Source: Streptomyces hygroscopicus subsp. hygroscopicus (lineage in GTDB: Bacteria > Actinomycetota > Actinomycetes > Streptomycetales > Streptomycetaceae). From it: a stretch of DNA of 64,000 bases. Position 1 is the first letter of the stretch; each line of letters begins with the position of its first letter. This document shows positions 34,942 to 43,337 of the stretch, in pieces. The stretch lies in NCBI RefSeq assembly GCF_030269125.1, contig NZ_BSSM01000003.1, positions 526,240 to 590,239 of the forward strand, given 5' to 3'. The notes beneath the pieces are model-generated. The model worked only from the letters and a program-made list of their open reading frames with translations. It did no database searches and was not told where the DNA came from. The position numbers and the translations under genes were made by a program.

Positions 34942-37091
34942 CGGTGCGTCCGCTCACCGCCCAGGACCCGGAGTCGGTCGGCGGGTACCGCCTGCTCGCG
35001 CGGATCGGCGTGGGTGGCATGGGCGTCGTCTACCTCGCCCGTTCGCAGGGCGGTTCCCTGGCCGCCCTGAAGGTGATCCGCGCCGAGCACGCCGCCGATC
35101 CGGGCTTCCGGGCCCGCTTCCGCCGCGAAGCACAGGCCGCCGCGCGGGTCGACGGCCGCTGGACCGCGCCCGTCACGGCCGCCGACCCGGAGGCGGCCCA
35201 GCCCTGGATCGCGACTGCCTTCGTCCCCGGGCCCTCGCTCGCCGAGACCGTCGCGGGGCACGGGCCGCTGCCCCCGGCCACGGTGCGGGCGCTGGGGACC
35301 CGGCTCGCCGAGGCGCTCACCGCCGTCCACGCGGCCGGTCTGGTGCACCGCGACGTCAAGCCGGGCAATGTGCTGCTCGCCCTTGACGGGCCCCGTCTCA
35401 TCGACTTCGGCATCGCCCGCGTCGGCGGAGCCACCGCCCTGACCGCGACCGACGTGGTGATCGGCACGCCCGGCTATCTCTCACCGGAACAGGCCCGCGC
35501 CCGCGACGAGGAGGTGGGCCCGCCCAGCGACGTCTTCTCGCTGGGCTGCGTCCTCGCCTACGCGGCGACCGGTCGGCCGCCGTTCGGCGGCGGGCCGGCG
35601 CCCACCGTGCTCTACCGCACGGTCCACGAGCACCCCGACCTCGGCGCCATCACGGAGGATGGCCTGCGGAGCCTGGTCGCCCGCTGTCTCGCCAAGGACC
35701 CGGCCGCCCGCCCGACCGTGCCGGAACTGCGCGCCGGACTGGGTGACTTCGGCACCGACGACTGGCTGCCACCAGGGCTGCCCGCAGTGATCGCCGAACG
35801 CTCGGCCCAGGTGCTGCGCCTGCCCGAGCCTGAACGGCCTACGGCGCCCGGCACGCTGGTGGACGAGTCGCCCGCGCCGAACCTCAGGCGCCTGCTGGTT
35901 CTGGGAGGTGTGGCCGCCGGCGTGCTGGCCGCCGGCGGCACCGCGGCCGCCTGGCTGACCGGTCGCGGCGACGGGCCGTCCACCACCGCCCCGCGCCGGC
36001 GCCGTACCGTCGCCGTTCAGGCCGACCTCTCCGGTTCCGGCAGGACGCTCGGTACCTCGGTCGAGCGCGGGGTCCGGCTGGCGGTGGAGCAGCACAATGC
36101 GCGCGCGGACCGTCGCTTCGACCTGGACCTCACGGTCGTCGACGACGCGGGGGACGCCGGCCGGGCCAAGGAGGTGGCCCGGCGCCTCGTCGCGGACGGC
36201 CGCGTGTGCGCGGTGATCGGGCCGACGTCCGACGCCACGGCCCTGGCGGCCGCGGACCGGTACAAGAAGGCGTTGCTGCCGATGGTGACGGCCTGGGCGG
36301 GCTCAGACGCCCTGTACGCCGCCGTGGACACGCAGAACCCCACGTCGTCCGTGTTCCAGCTACGCCCCTCCGACACCGCGATCGGCGCGCCCCTGGTCCG
36401 CTATCTCACCAGCCTGCGCCCGGCCCGCCGCACCTTTCTCGTCGAGGACCGGGCGGCCCGGGACTACAGCTGGCTGATCGCCCAGAACCTGGAGGCGAAC
36501 CCTCCGTCCCACGGCACGGTCATCCGGCACCAGGTCGCCGCCGACACCGGTGACTTCGGCCCCGCCGTCGCCGCCGCCCTCGCGGCACGCGCACAGGCCG
36601 TCGTCTACTGCGGTGACTCCTCGCGGCGCGCCGCCTCCTGCGCACGGGCGCTGCGGGCGGCGGGGTTCACCGGTACCCCCGCCGCGACCCAGGCCGTCCT
36701 CACACCCGAGTTCCTGCGAGCGGCCGGCGCGGCGACCGAGGGGTGGGTCTTCTCGGCGACGTTCGTGGACCCGGCGCGTCTGACGCCGGCCGCCGGTTTC
36801 GTGCGGTCGTTCACGAAGCGGTATGGCGTCCAGAACGTCGGCTGGGGCGCGGCCGAGGCCTACGACGCCCTCGGTCTCGTCGCGCGCGTCCTCGCCACCG
36901 CGGGAACGGGCCCCGCGGACCGGAGCGACCTCACCCGACGGCTGCGGGCCGTGTCGTACCGGGGCATCACCCGGACGATCGCCTTCCGGACGCACACGGG
37001 GCAGGTGGAGGAGGAACCCGGGCTGTTCCTGTGGCGGGTGGAGCACGGGACGCCGCTCTTCCTGGGCCAGTACCAGGAGGTGAGGGCCTAG
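34938..37091 (+). CDS. Second receptor Ser/Thr protein kinase with periplasmic-binding domain (paralogue)
   Basis: This 717-residue protein has the same architecture as its upstream neighbour. The kinase (about 12-265) has GVGGMGVVYLAR, AALKVI, HRDVKPGNVLL and DFGIAR. There is one transmembrane helix at about 316-340 (LVLGGVAAGVLAAGG). The extracytoplasmic Peripla_BP_6-like domain is at about 355-710 (VQADLSGSGRTLG, VEQHNARADRRFD, VIGPTSDATALAAADRYKKALLP). The kinase halves are clearly paralogous and the sensor halves more divergent, so the pair arose by tandem duplication and may read different ligands. GTG 34938 overlaps the previous stop. Confidence 0.92.
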   Translation: MTVRPLTAQDPESVGGYRLLARIGVGGMGVVYLARSQGGSLAALKVIRAEHAADPGFRARFRREAQAAARVDGRWTAPVTAADPEAAQPWIATAFVPGPSLAETVAGHGPLPPATVRALGTRLAEALTAVHAAGLVHRDVKPGNVLLALDGPRLIDFGIARVGGATALTATDVVIGTPGYLSPEQARARDEEVGPPSDVFSLGCVLAYAATGRPPFGGGPAPTVLYRTVHEHPDLGAITEDGLRSLVARCLAKDPAARPTVPELRAGLGDFGTDDWLPPGLPAVIAERSAQVLRLPEPERPTAPGTLVDESPAPNLRRLLVLGGVAAGVLAAGGTAAAWLTGRGDGPSTTAPRRRRTVAVQADLSGSGRTLGTSVERGVRLAVEQHNARADRRFDLDLTVVDDAGDAGRAKEVARRLVADGRVCAVIGPTSDATALAAADRYKKALLPMVTAWAGSDALYAAVDTQNPTSSVFQLRPSDTAIGAPLVRYLTSLRPARRTFLVEDRAARDYSWLIAQNLEANPPSHGTVIRHQVAADTGDFGPAVAAALAARAQAVVYCGDSSRRAASCARALRAAGFTGTPAATQAVLTPEFLRAAGAATEGWVFSATFVDPARLTPAAGFVRSFTKRYGVQNVGWGAAEAYDALGLVARVLATAGTGPADRSDLTRRLRAVSYRGITRTIAFRTHTGQVEEEPGLFLWRVEHGTPLFLGQYQEVRA

Positions 37092-37178
37092 GACAGTGAT
37101 CACGACTGCCCGCCAGGACGTCCTGCAAGGCTTCCGGGTACCGGCGGAAGGCCCGGCCTTCTACGTCGATCGCCGAGC

Positions 37179-38420
37179 TCACGAGCCTGCTCGCGCCCGC
37201 GGGCAGCAACCGCTGAGCCGCGTTCCTTGGTCCTTCTCAGTGGCAACGGCGGTGGCGGAGAGCAACGTCGTAGCGGCGAGGCTGCCCCAGAGGACGGCCT
37301 GGCCGTGGGAGGCGAGAGCGGTGATGACCGCCGGGGAGACGGCGAGGCCGAAACCTGTGGAGAGCTGGAAGCGGGCGAGGGCGCGTCCCAGGACATGGGC
37401 CGGGGCGAGGGCGGTGACGAGCGCGGTGGCGCTGCCGGCGTAGGCGATCTCGCCGACGGTGCAGAGCACGGACACCGCGGCGATGACCGGGGCACGCCAG
37501 CCGTGTCCCAGTGAGGTGGCCGCGAGGAAGCCGAGGTAGGACGCGGCGATCACCACGCCGGCGAGGGCCAGCACGATGCGCCGGGAGAAGCGGGACAACA
37601 GGACGGTAACCGGCACCTGCAGGATGACCACCAGCGCCGTGTTCGCCACGAAGATGGCTGCCGACCACACCGGGGATGCGTGCAACTGGGTCACCAGGAC
37701 CAGGGGGAGCGCGATTTCGGGGACGTTGAGGCAGAAGACGTAGACGACATTGGCGGCCAGCAGCGTGCGCATCCGAGGTGCGGGCACATGGGCCCTGTCC
37801 TTGGCCGGGGTAGCAGCCGGCTGCGTGCGCAGGTGGACCGACCATGCCAGGGCTGCCGCGGTGAGATAGGCGAGCCCGGTGACGGCTGCCAGCGCCTGCA
37901 GTGCGGTGGTGCCGCCCGCCAGACAGGCGGTGGCGACGAGGGCGCCCGCGCCCATGCCGGCGTTGCGCAGGGCACGGCCTGCCGCGAGAGCCGCGTCGCG
38001 TTCGCGGCCGTGGGCGACCGTGGCCACGAGGGCTGCGTGGGCGGCCGGCCATGCCTGGTTGCCGATGCCGAGGAAGAGTGCCGCCGCCGCGAACAGCCGG
38101 ACGTGCCCCGCCGGGGTGGCCAGCAGCAGCGCCACGCCCAGCACCCGTATCAGCATCGACGCTGCCACGACCGTGCTGCGTGCGCCCCGGTCCAGCCATC
38201 GGCCGACAGCGGGCATGCACGCCAGCCCTGCGACGATGCCGGCCGTCATGGCGATGCCGGTGGCCGACGCGGACAGCCTCAGCACCGTCACCCCGTAGAG
38301 CAGCAGAAAGGGCCGCAGCAGGCCGGTGCCGAGCGCGTCCACGGCCACGGCGACGGCATAGCGGGGGCCTCCGGAGGCACGGACGAGGGCGCGCAGCTGG
38401 ACCTTGGTGGTGGTTGCCAT
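37179..38420 (-). CDS. MFS transporter
   Basis: This 413-residue major-facilitator protein has 12 hydrophobic helices. The N-terminal helix carries VDALGTGLLRPFLLLYGV and motif A is represented by MPAVGRWLDRGARSTVV. A C-terminal bundle follows (ALVTALAPAHVLGRALARFQLSTGF). The start ATG at 38420 (MATTTKVQ) is preferred over the upstream frame. It is transcribed divergently from a DUF5937/ArsR-type regulator with a perfect palindrome in the 99-bp gap, so its expression is probably under that regulator. The transported compound is unknown. Confidence 0.88.
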   Translation of the reverse strand: MATTTKVQLRALVRASGGPRYAVAVAVDALGTGLLRPFLLLYGVTVLRLSASATGIAMTAGIVAGLACMPAVGRWLDRGARSTVVAASMLIRVLGVALLLATPAGHVRLFAAAALFLGIGNQAWPAAHAALVATVAHGRERDAALAAGRALRNAGMGAGALVATACLAGGTTALQALAAVTGLAYLTAAALAWSVHLRTQPAATPAKDRAHVPAPRMRTLLAANVVYVFCLNVPEIALPLVLVTQLHASPVWSAAIFVANTALVVILQVPVTVLLSRFSRRIVLALAGVVIAASYLGFLAATSLGHGWRAPVIAAVSVLCTVGEIAYAGSATALVTALAPAHVLGRALARFQLSTGFGLAVSPAVITALASHGQAVLWGSLAATTLLSATAVATEKDQGTRLSGCCPRARAGS

Positions 38421-38461
38421 GGCGTCAACGGTGCGTCCGGCCGCCGGGCCGCCCATGTCGG

Positions 38462-38478
38462 TTGACGGACATCGTCAA
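38462..38478. promoter_or_regulatory. Operator candidate between MFS and ArsR-type genes
   Basis: TTGACG-GACAT-CGTCAA is a perfect 6+6 inverted repeat centred between the divergent genes (starts 38420 and 38520). A half-site-like GCGTCAACG occurs at 38422-38430 next to the MFS start. It is suited to a dimeric winged-helix repressor. Confidence 0.65.
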
Positions 38479-38519
38479 TCGACGCGGTCGTCGGCCAGCC
38501 GACCAGCGATAATGAGGGG

Positions 38520-39605
38520 ATGACGTTGAGGATCGACATCGGCGGCCTGCCGTCCGGGCGACTGCGGTTCGCTGCCTCTCCGCTGGCCGAGCTGACCGCG
38601 ATGCTGCACGTGCTGGCCGAACCCGCGCATCACCCGCAGTTCGCCGGCTGGGCCGGGGACGTCTGGGCCGGGCTGCGGCCGGAGCTGGCCGAGCGGCTCA
38701 GGGAGGCAGAGTTCCTCTGGCGTTCCTCACGAGCCGACTTCCTGGTCCCCGCTAGCCCCCGGCTTGCCCTCGCCGAAGAGTTGGACGATGTGGACCGGAT
38801 CGACGATGAAACGTATGTGACCGCCGCGCTCATTACCACGTGCGGCAGCAACCGGGTCCACTTCGCCGCGCCGTCGCCGCTCGCCGACGCGACGGCGCGT
38901 GAGCGCGCCCTGGACCTCGCCCAGGCCCGCGGCGCGCTCCAAGAGGCCTTCGCGGAAAGGCTGCTCGCGGACCCGGCGGCCGTACGGGCACGGGTGCGGG
39001 ACACCCTCGAACAGTGCGCCGAGGCCTTCTTCGACACCGCCTGGGCGGGCGTCGTCCCGCAGCTCGCCACCGACCTGCGCCTGAAGAACGACCTGCTGAA
39101 GCGCCAGGGCACCGGGGCGGCACTCGCATCGGTCTCCGGCGCCGTGGCCCTGGCGCCGGACGGCGACCGCATCGTCGTGGACAAGCTGCAGGACAATGCA
39201 ACCGCCGCCCACGGCACCGGGGTCACCTTCATCCCCAGTGTCTTCGGCCGCCCGCACCTGGTGGTGGTCCACGCGCCCGGATGGCAGCCGGTGGTGCAGT
39301 ACCCCGTGGCCGAGGCGAGTCCATCGGAGCCGGTATCGCTGGAAACGGTCACGCTACGGCTGGAGGCACTCGCGCATCCGGTACGGCTGCGGCTGCTGCG
39401 CACCCTGGCCCGCGGCCCGCACACCACCGGTGAGTTGGCCCACGCCTGGGAACTTTCATCGCCCGAGGTTTCCCGCCACCTCGCTGTCCTGCGCCGCGCG
39501 GGCCTGCTCACGGCCCGGCGGCAGGGGCGTTACGTCCGTTACACCGTCAATCTGCCCGATCTGACGGCGCTGGGAGCCGACCTGCTGGCAGCCGTACTGC
39601 GCTGA
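38520..39605 (+). CDS. ArsR-type winged-helix regulator with N-terminal DUF5937 domain
   Basis: This 361-residue protein has an N-terminal part of about 260 residues of the DUF5937 type (RFAASPLAELTAMLHVLAEPAHH, then GWAGDVWAGLRPELAERL). The C-terminal 75 residues form an ArsR HTH (RLEALAHPVRLRLLRTLARG, then LAHAWELSSPEVSRHLAVLRRAGLLTARRQGRYVRYTVN). The Cys residues of classical metal sensors are absent, so a non-metal ligand or protein partner is likely. A GAGGGG precedes the ATG directly. It faces the MFS gene across a palindrome. Confidence 0.9.
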   Translation: MTLRIDIGGLPSGRLRFAASPLAELTAMLHVLAEPAHHPQFAGWAGDVWAGLRPELAERLREAEFLWRSSRADFLVPASPRLALAEELDDVDRIDDETYVTAALITTCGSNRVHFAAPSPLADATARERALDLAQARGALQEAFAERLLADPAAVRARVRDTLEQCAEAFFDTAWAGVVPQLATDLRLKNDLLKRQGTGAALASVSGAVALAPDGDRIVVDKLQDNATAAHGTGVTFIPSVFGRPHLVVVHAPGWQPVVQYPVAEASPSEPVSLETVTLRLEALAHPVRLRLLRTLARGPHTTGELAHAWELSSPEVSRHLAVLRRAGLLTARRQGRYVRYTVNLPDLTALGADLLAAVLR

Positions 39606-39797
39606 GTAGCTTCGGTCTGCCAGAACGCGAGCGACCGCCGCCTTCGCGACATCGTCCAACTCGGCAGACCGCCGAGCGGTACCGGCGCGACCGCCTGCTG
39701 CCCTCGGGCAGCCGGGCAGCGGACTGGCTGCACCGCCGGACGTTCCTCCTGGCCATGCCTCCAGGTCCTCCCATCCGGCGGCGCAGGCCAGGCCGGG

Positions 39798-40343
39798 TCA
39801 CTCCTCGTCGGTGGCGTCCGGGCCGCGCAGCGGACGCGGGCCGCCGGGCGGCGGGGTCAGCTCGAACAGCGCGGCGATCGCGGCCGCCAGCTCGTGACGC
39901 GGCACCACCTGCTCGATCCCCGCCCACATCGCCTCCAGCGTCTCCGCCTTCGGAGGGCTGATCTCCCCGGTGTCGGTGTCGACCTGCTCAGCCGTGGTGT
40001 CGAACAGGACCCGGAAGGCGGTGGCCAGCCGTATCCCGGCCCGCTCGACCCTGGGCAGAGTCTTCAGCTTCTCCTTCGCCGTCTCCCGCTCCGCCCGCGC
40101 GAGCAGCTTCGTCGCGATCAGCACCTCCAGTGGATCCAGGGCGTCATCGACCGCGCGGGACGTCAGGTAGACCGCGGTGGCCAGCAGCGTGGCCAGGCGC
40201 CGGGACTCGCCGTGCCGCTTGAGCAGTGACGCCTCGCCGTCGACGCCGTACCGCGACAGCTCCGCCAGCCGCCGCGGCGGTATCCCGGACACGTCCACCT
40301 CGCCCATTCCGAGGTCGGTGCCCCCAAGACGCTCCGGGTGCAT
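39798..40343 (-). mobile_element. Fragment of a Tn3-family transposase
   Basis: This 181-residue open frame reads IPPRRLAELSRYGVDGEASLLKR, then HGESRRLATLLATAVYLTSRAVDDALDPLEVLIATKLLARAE and ending EAMWAGIEQVVPRHELAAAI. This is the region after the N-terminal DUF4158 domain of Tn3-type transposases. Full-length enzymes have about 1000 residues, including a C-terminal DDE catalytic core that is absent here. The frame ends in sequence unlike the family (GGPRPLRGPDATDEE). No 38-bp terminal repeats or resolvase were found nearby. It is an inactive internal fragment. Confidence 0.75.
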
Positions 40344-40407
40344 GCGGCGATCGCGACGGCAGGGCAGGCGAGGGCGATCGTCCTCAGCCGGTCGGGGCGG
40401 CTGATGG

Positions 40408-40806
40408 CTACTGGTCGGGGTGGACGGCTTGGACGCCGGTACCCGCGTACGCCTTGGGGGTGAGGGTGAGCAGGTACCGGCCGGTGGGGTGTGTGGGGGA
40501 GGGGCGGGCGGCGTGGATGGCGTGGACGGCGGCCCAGGAGTGTCCGAAGCGCAGCAGTTCGGTGGCGGTGACCGCGGCGTCGGTGTCGAAGGCCTCGATC
40601 CGGATGAACCGCAGGCCCTTGATGTAGCCGAGCAGCCCAGGCCGGTCGGTGTCGCCGGCCGTCAGGGAGAGCACCGGCGCGTACAGGTCGCCGAGTCCGC
40701 CGGATGCCTGGACGTAGAACGCGGCGACCGCCTCGTTGAACGGGTCCTTCGGGTCGTACAACGCACCCGCGGTCGTGTGGTCCAGGACGACCGCGATCGT
40801 CGCCAC
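40408..40806 (-). CDS. PIN-like toxin of a toxin-antitoxin pair
   Basis: This 132-residue protein begins ATIAVVLDHTTAGALYD, with an Asp at the end of the first strand as in PIN-domain RNases. It continues with ALVLSLTA-type strands and ends FGHSWAAVHAIHAARPSPTH and YLLTLTPKAYAG. The acidic residues of classical VapC active sites are only partly obvious, so the PIN assignment is moderate. Its GTG start overlaps the stop of an RHH-type antitoxin gene (TAGTG). This is a standard antitoxin-first operon with a palindrome in its promoter. Confidence 0.65.
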   Translation of the reverse strand: MATIAVVLDHTTAGALYDPKDPFNEAVAAFYVQASGGLGDLYAPVLSLTAGDTDRPGLLGYIKGLRFIRIEAFDTDAAVTATELLRFGHSWAAVHAIHAARPSPTHPTGRYLLTLTPKAYAGTGVQAVHPDQ

Positions 40807-41081
40807 TATGCGGCCGCCTGCGAGCTGTGCGCGGCGCCGCCCAGACGCTCGAGCAGGGCCTTCGCCCTCGCCTCGGCTTCCGGGCTCGGCGCGCTGCCGA
40901 GGGCGGAGGCGAGCTCGGCTCGGGCCAGCTCGGCCCGCTCGGCGTACTCGGCCTGCGTGGGCGTGCCCTGCGCGAGGTCCTCCACCAGGCTGCGAATGGT
41001 GGTGCCGTGCTCGGCCGCCAGCTGGGCGAGCCGGTCCCGCGCGGCCGTACTCACCTTGATGCTCGTCTCGTCTGCTGCCAT
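40806..41081 (-). CDS. Ribbon-helix-helix-type antitoxin
   Basis: This 91-residue protein starts at ATG 41081 with MAADETSIKVSTAARDRLAQLAAEHGTTIRSLVEDLAQG. The short strand (IKVS) and two helices form the RHH DNA-binding dimerisation unit. The C-terminal half is long, Ala/Glu/Arg-rich and helical, and should wrap the toxin. A longer reading to 41216 would run through the operator palindrome and has no better start. It is encoded just before the PIN-like toxin and very likely represses its own promoter at 41103-41119. Confidence 0.75.
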   Translation of the reverse strand: MAADETSIKVSTAARDRLAQLAAEHGTTIRSLVEDLAQGTPTQAEYAERAELARAELASALGSAPSPEAEARAKALLERLGGAAHSSQAAA

Positions 41082-41102
41082 ACCCCTCACTCTACCGCGC
41101 CC

Positions 41103-41119
41103 CTCTACCGCGGGTAGAG
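41103..41119. promoter_or_regulatory. Antitoxin operator palindrome
   Basis: CTCTACC-GCG-GGTAGAG is a perfect 7+7 inverted repeat 21 bases upstream of the antitoxin start. A direct copy of its left half (CTCTACCGCG) occurs at 41090-41099. This layout suits an RHH dimer pair autorepressing the operon. Confidence 0.7.
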
Positions 41120-41565
41120 GAAACGGCGGCACCATGCCTCGGTGGCCCCGCCCACGCGCGCGGAAGACAGCTCTCGAGACGCTTCGTGTCCGGGCGAGGG
41201 TGCTCCTTCCGCGCACGGTCCTCCCCGGGAGCCCCCGTCAAGGTGGTGAGGCGGGAGAGCCCTGCCGGACGCGGGTGCCGCTGTGATCGTTCGATTCGCG
41301 GGTGGCCCCAGCGCGCCGCCCCCTCCTTCGACGTCCAGGGGGCCGATGCCGGCGACCAGGAACTTCAGCAGGTCGCCGCCGAGGCACTGCGCGAGGTGTA
41401 CTTGCAGGACAGCGGCCGCCGCGCCGGCAGCCTGAAAAGGAGGGTGCCGCCCGTGCTCTGGTTCGACCGCCGCCGCTGCGTATCCGGGCAGCACGCCGGT
41501 TCGGTGTCGGCCATCGAGCTCCGCCCGGTGCTGCCCCGGAGCCGCGGTGCCGAAGCGCATCCGGT
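41120..41565. other. 446 bp between the toxin-antitoxin operon and the caspase gene
   Basis: Open frames occur on both strands (for example a plus-strand frame that overlaps the caspase gene antisense), but none has family signatures or a good start. I see no transposase motif or clear hairpin. Confidence 0.35.
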
Positions 41566-42963
41566 CTACGGCGGGGAGCCGGCCCATCTCCGCCGGACAG
41601 GCCCCAGAGCGGTTTTCGAGGGTGTCGATGACGGAGTCGATCCGTTACCGGCGCCTGAGGGGCCGGCGGTGGGGCAGGTTCCATCCGTGACCGTGGCGGA
41701 CAAAGTGACGGTCGCGGAGATCAGGTCGTGGCCGGGAGTCTTGAGAGTCGTGGTGACGTGCATGCAGAAGGCGAGGCCAACGTCTTGGCTGGTGACTTCG
41801 TAGTCACCAGCGTTGCTGTCGCTGACGGTGCCGTCGCTGTCGGTCTTCGTAACGTGTTTCACCGAGGGTGTGAATCCGTGGGGTGGCCCTTTGCCCGACT
41901 CGTCGATGAGCTGTGCGATGTAGCCCTCGAGAGGTGCGTCGGCGAACTTCGGCCGTTTGCCCAGCTCCACAGCCGCTCGCTGCACCGCCTCTCGGAGGTT
42001 GTCCTTGTCCCAGTGCGTCTCCGCGTCCAGCCAATACCATCCGATCAGTCCGGCCAGCGAGAAGCAAAGCAGCAGCCACGCCCCCGCCGGAATGTGGAGC
42101 TTCACCTTCGGACGCCGGGGCCGCGGCGAGGCTGGGACGCCGCTTTGGTGCCACAGGGGCAGAGGCGGAGCAGAGGCGCCAGGGTCTGTCCACGCGGTGG
42201 GAGGCGGGTCGCCCACAGGGGCAGGGCGAGGCGCAGTGGGATCAGGGGGACGCACCAGGACGAGATTGCCGGCGTTGTTGACCACCCGGCGCTGAGGTCG
42301 CGGCATATCGCGCACTGCGAGATCGCGTCGCACCTCGTCGAAGAGGTCGTCCAGGCTCAGCGCCACCGGCCCTCTCAGGGCTTTGAGCAGGGCGCCGGTG
42401 AATGCCGTGTGCGTCGCGCCTTCGGGCGCGTAGGCGACGGCGTTCGCGGAGGTGGAGGCGAGCGTGTAAGTGCCGGCAACGTCGATCTGCCCGGCGACCG
42501 TGCTGTGCCCGCTCGTCATCGCTTCGATGGCCCGTCCGGAGAAACAGCAGTCCAGGACCAGCACTCGGATCGCCGCCGGGCTGTCGAGCAGTTCCTCCCG
42601 CAAGGTTTCGAACGGCAGCGCGGTCCAGCGGATGTCTGCTGCATCGGTGCGGGGTAACGCGAGGTGGAGCCTGCCCCGGTCGTCCACCAGTCCGTGCCCG
42701 CCGTAGTACACGAACAGCAGGTCGGTCGCTTCCGCGGCCGCGCGGGCGAGGAGGGTACCCACCTCGCCCGCGGTGGCGGGATCAGCTGCGGTGATGCAAT
42801 GCTCCACCGGCAGGGAGCCGGTGGCCGGATCGGTGAGCACCTGCCGCAGGTCTGCGAGGTTGGCGCCGATGGCGGGCAGACTGGGCAGACCGGATCCGTC
42901 GGCGTGGGTGCCGGTGCCTATGAGAATGGCGCGCGAGCGGTCTGGGTCAGGCAACCGCGTCAC
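41566..42963 (-). CDS. Membrane-anchored caspase-family (peptidase C14) protein
   Basis: This 465-residue protein has an N-terminal caspase/metacaspase-like domain (about 10-235). The catalytic His90 is in YYGGHG, the catalytic Cys140 in LDCCFSG, and the first strand is RAILIGTGTHADG. A Pro-rich linker (240-285) leads to one transmembrane helix (about 292-312, GAWLLLCFSLAGLIGWYW). A domain of about 150 residues beyond the membrane carries two Cys (FCMHV, DGTCP) that may pair. The caspase should face the cytosol. The GTG start overlaps the stop of the EACC1 gene (GTGA). EACC1-caspase pairs are known from predicted bacterial conflict systems; the tail domain is unfamiliar. Confidence 0.88.
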   Translation of the reverse strand: MTRLPDPDRSRAILIGTGTHADGSGLPSLPAIGANLADLRQVLTDPATGSLPVEHCITAADPATAGEVGTLLARAAAEATDLLFVYYGGHGLVDDRGRLHLALPRTDAADIRWTALPFETLREELLDSPAAIRVLVLDCCFSGRAIEAMTSGHSTVAGQIDVAGTYTLASTSANAVAYAPEGATHTAFTGALLKALRGPVALSLDDLFDEVRRDLAVRDMPRPQRRVVNNAGNLVLVRPPDPTAPRPAPVGDPPPTAWTDPGASAPPLPLWHQSGVPASPRPRRPKVKLHIPAGAWLLLCFSLAGLIGWYWLDAETHWDKDNLREAVQRAAVELGKRPKFADAPLEGYIAQLIDESGKGPPHGFTPSVKHVTKTDSDGTVSDSNAGDYEVTSQDVGLAFCMHVTTTLKTPGHDLISATVTLSATVTDGTCPTAGPSGAGNGSTPSSTPSKTALGPVRRRWAGSPP

Positions 42964-43337
42964 TGCGGATTTCCCTCTGCTTCATCGCTGTTGAGCATGC
43001 GCTCGATATCCCGCGCGAGCGCTTGCGGGTCGACGCCCTTGGCGTCCACCTCTACGGTGCGGCCGTCCCGCGTGCTCACCGTGATCCGCACGTCAGAGCG
43101 TCGCTGGCTGATCCAGGTGGACAGGCAGTTGGCGAGCACCGCGCCCATACCTCCGGATCCGACGGCCACCGCGAGCGCGTCCAGCGCTCCGCCCATCTCC
43201 CCCGGAGAGAGCGGGGACTGGAATGCCCGCACCCTGCCCCGCAGTCCGTCCTCATGACGTAACCAGTCCCTCAAAGACCGCAGTTCGTCTTCCGAACTTG
43301 ATACGCGCAACCACAGTTCCCGTTCGCCTTCGCTCAT
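42960..43337 (-). CDS. Effector-associated constant component EACC1 protein
   Basis: This 125-residue protein has the EACC1 layout: an N-terminal strand region (ELWLRVSSSEDELRSLRDWLRHEDGLRG), a Gly/Ala helix (GALDALAVAVGSGGMGAVLANCLSTWI) and C-terminal strands (DVRITVSTRDGRTVEVDAKG). EACC1 is described by Kaur, Aravind and colleagues as a constant partner of caspase, trypsin and other effectors in actinobacterial NTP-dependent conflict systems, where it is thought to couple effector to trigger. The start is ATG 43337. It overlaps the caspase gene by four bases, so the two are stoichiometrically expressed. Confidence 0.85.
   Translation of the reverse strand: MSEGERELWLRVSSSEDELRSLRDWLRHEDGLRGRVRAFQSPLSPGEMGGALDALAVAVGSGGMGAVLANCLSTWISQRRSDVRITVSTRDGRTVEVDAKGVDPQALARDIERMLNSDEAEGNPQ

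Noticed and set aside
41186..41803. 205-residue plus-strand open frame
   Set aside because: It overlaps the 3' part of the caspase gene antisense and has no recognisable domain, start or ribosome-binding site.
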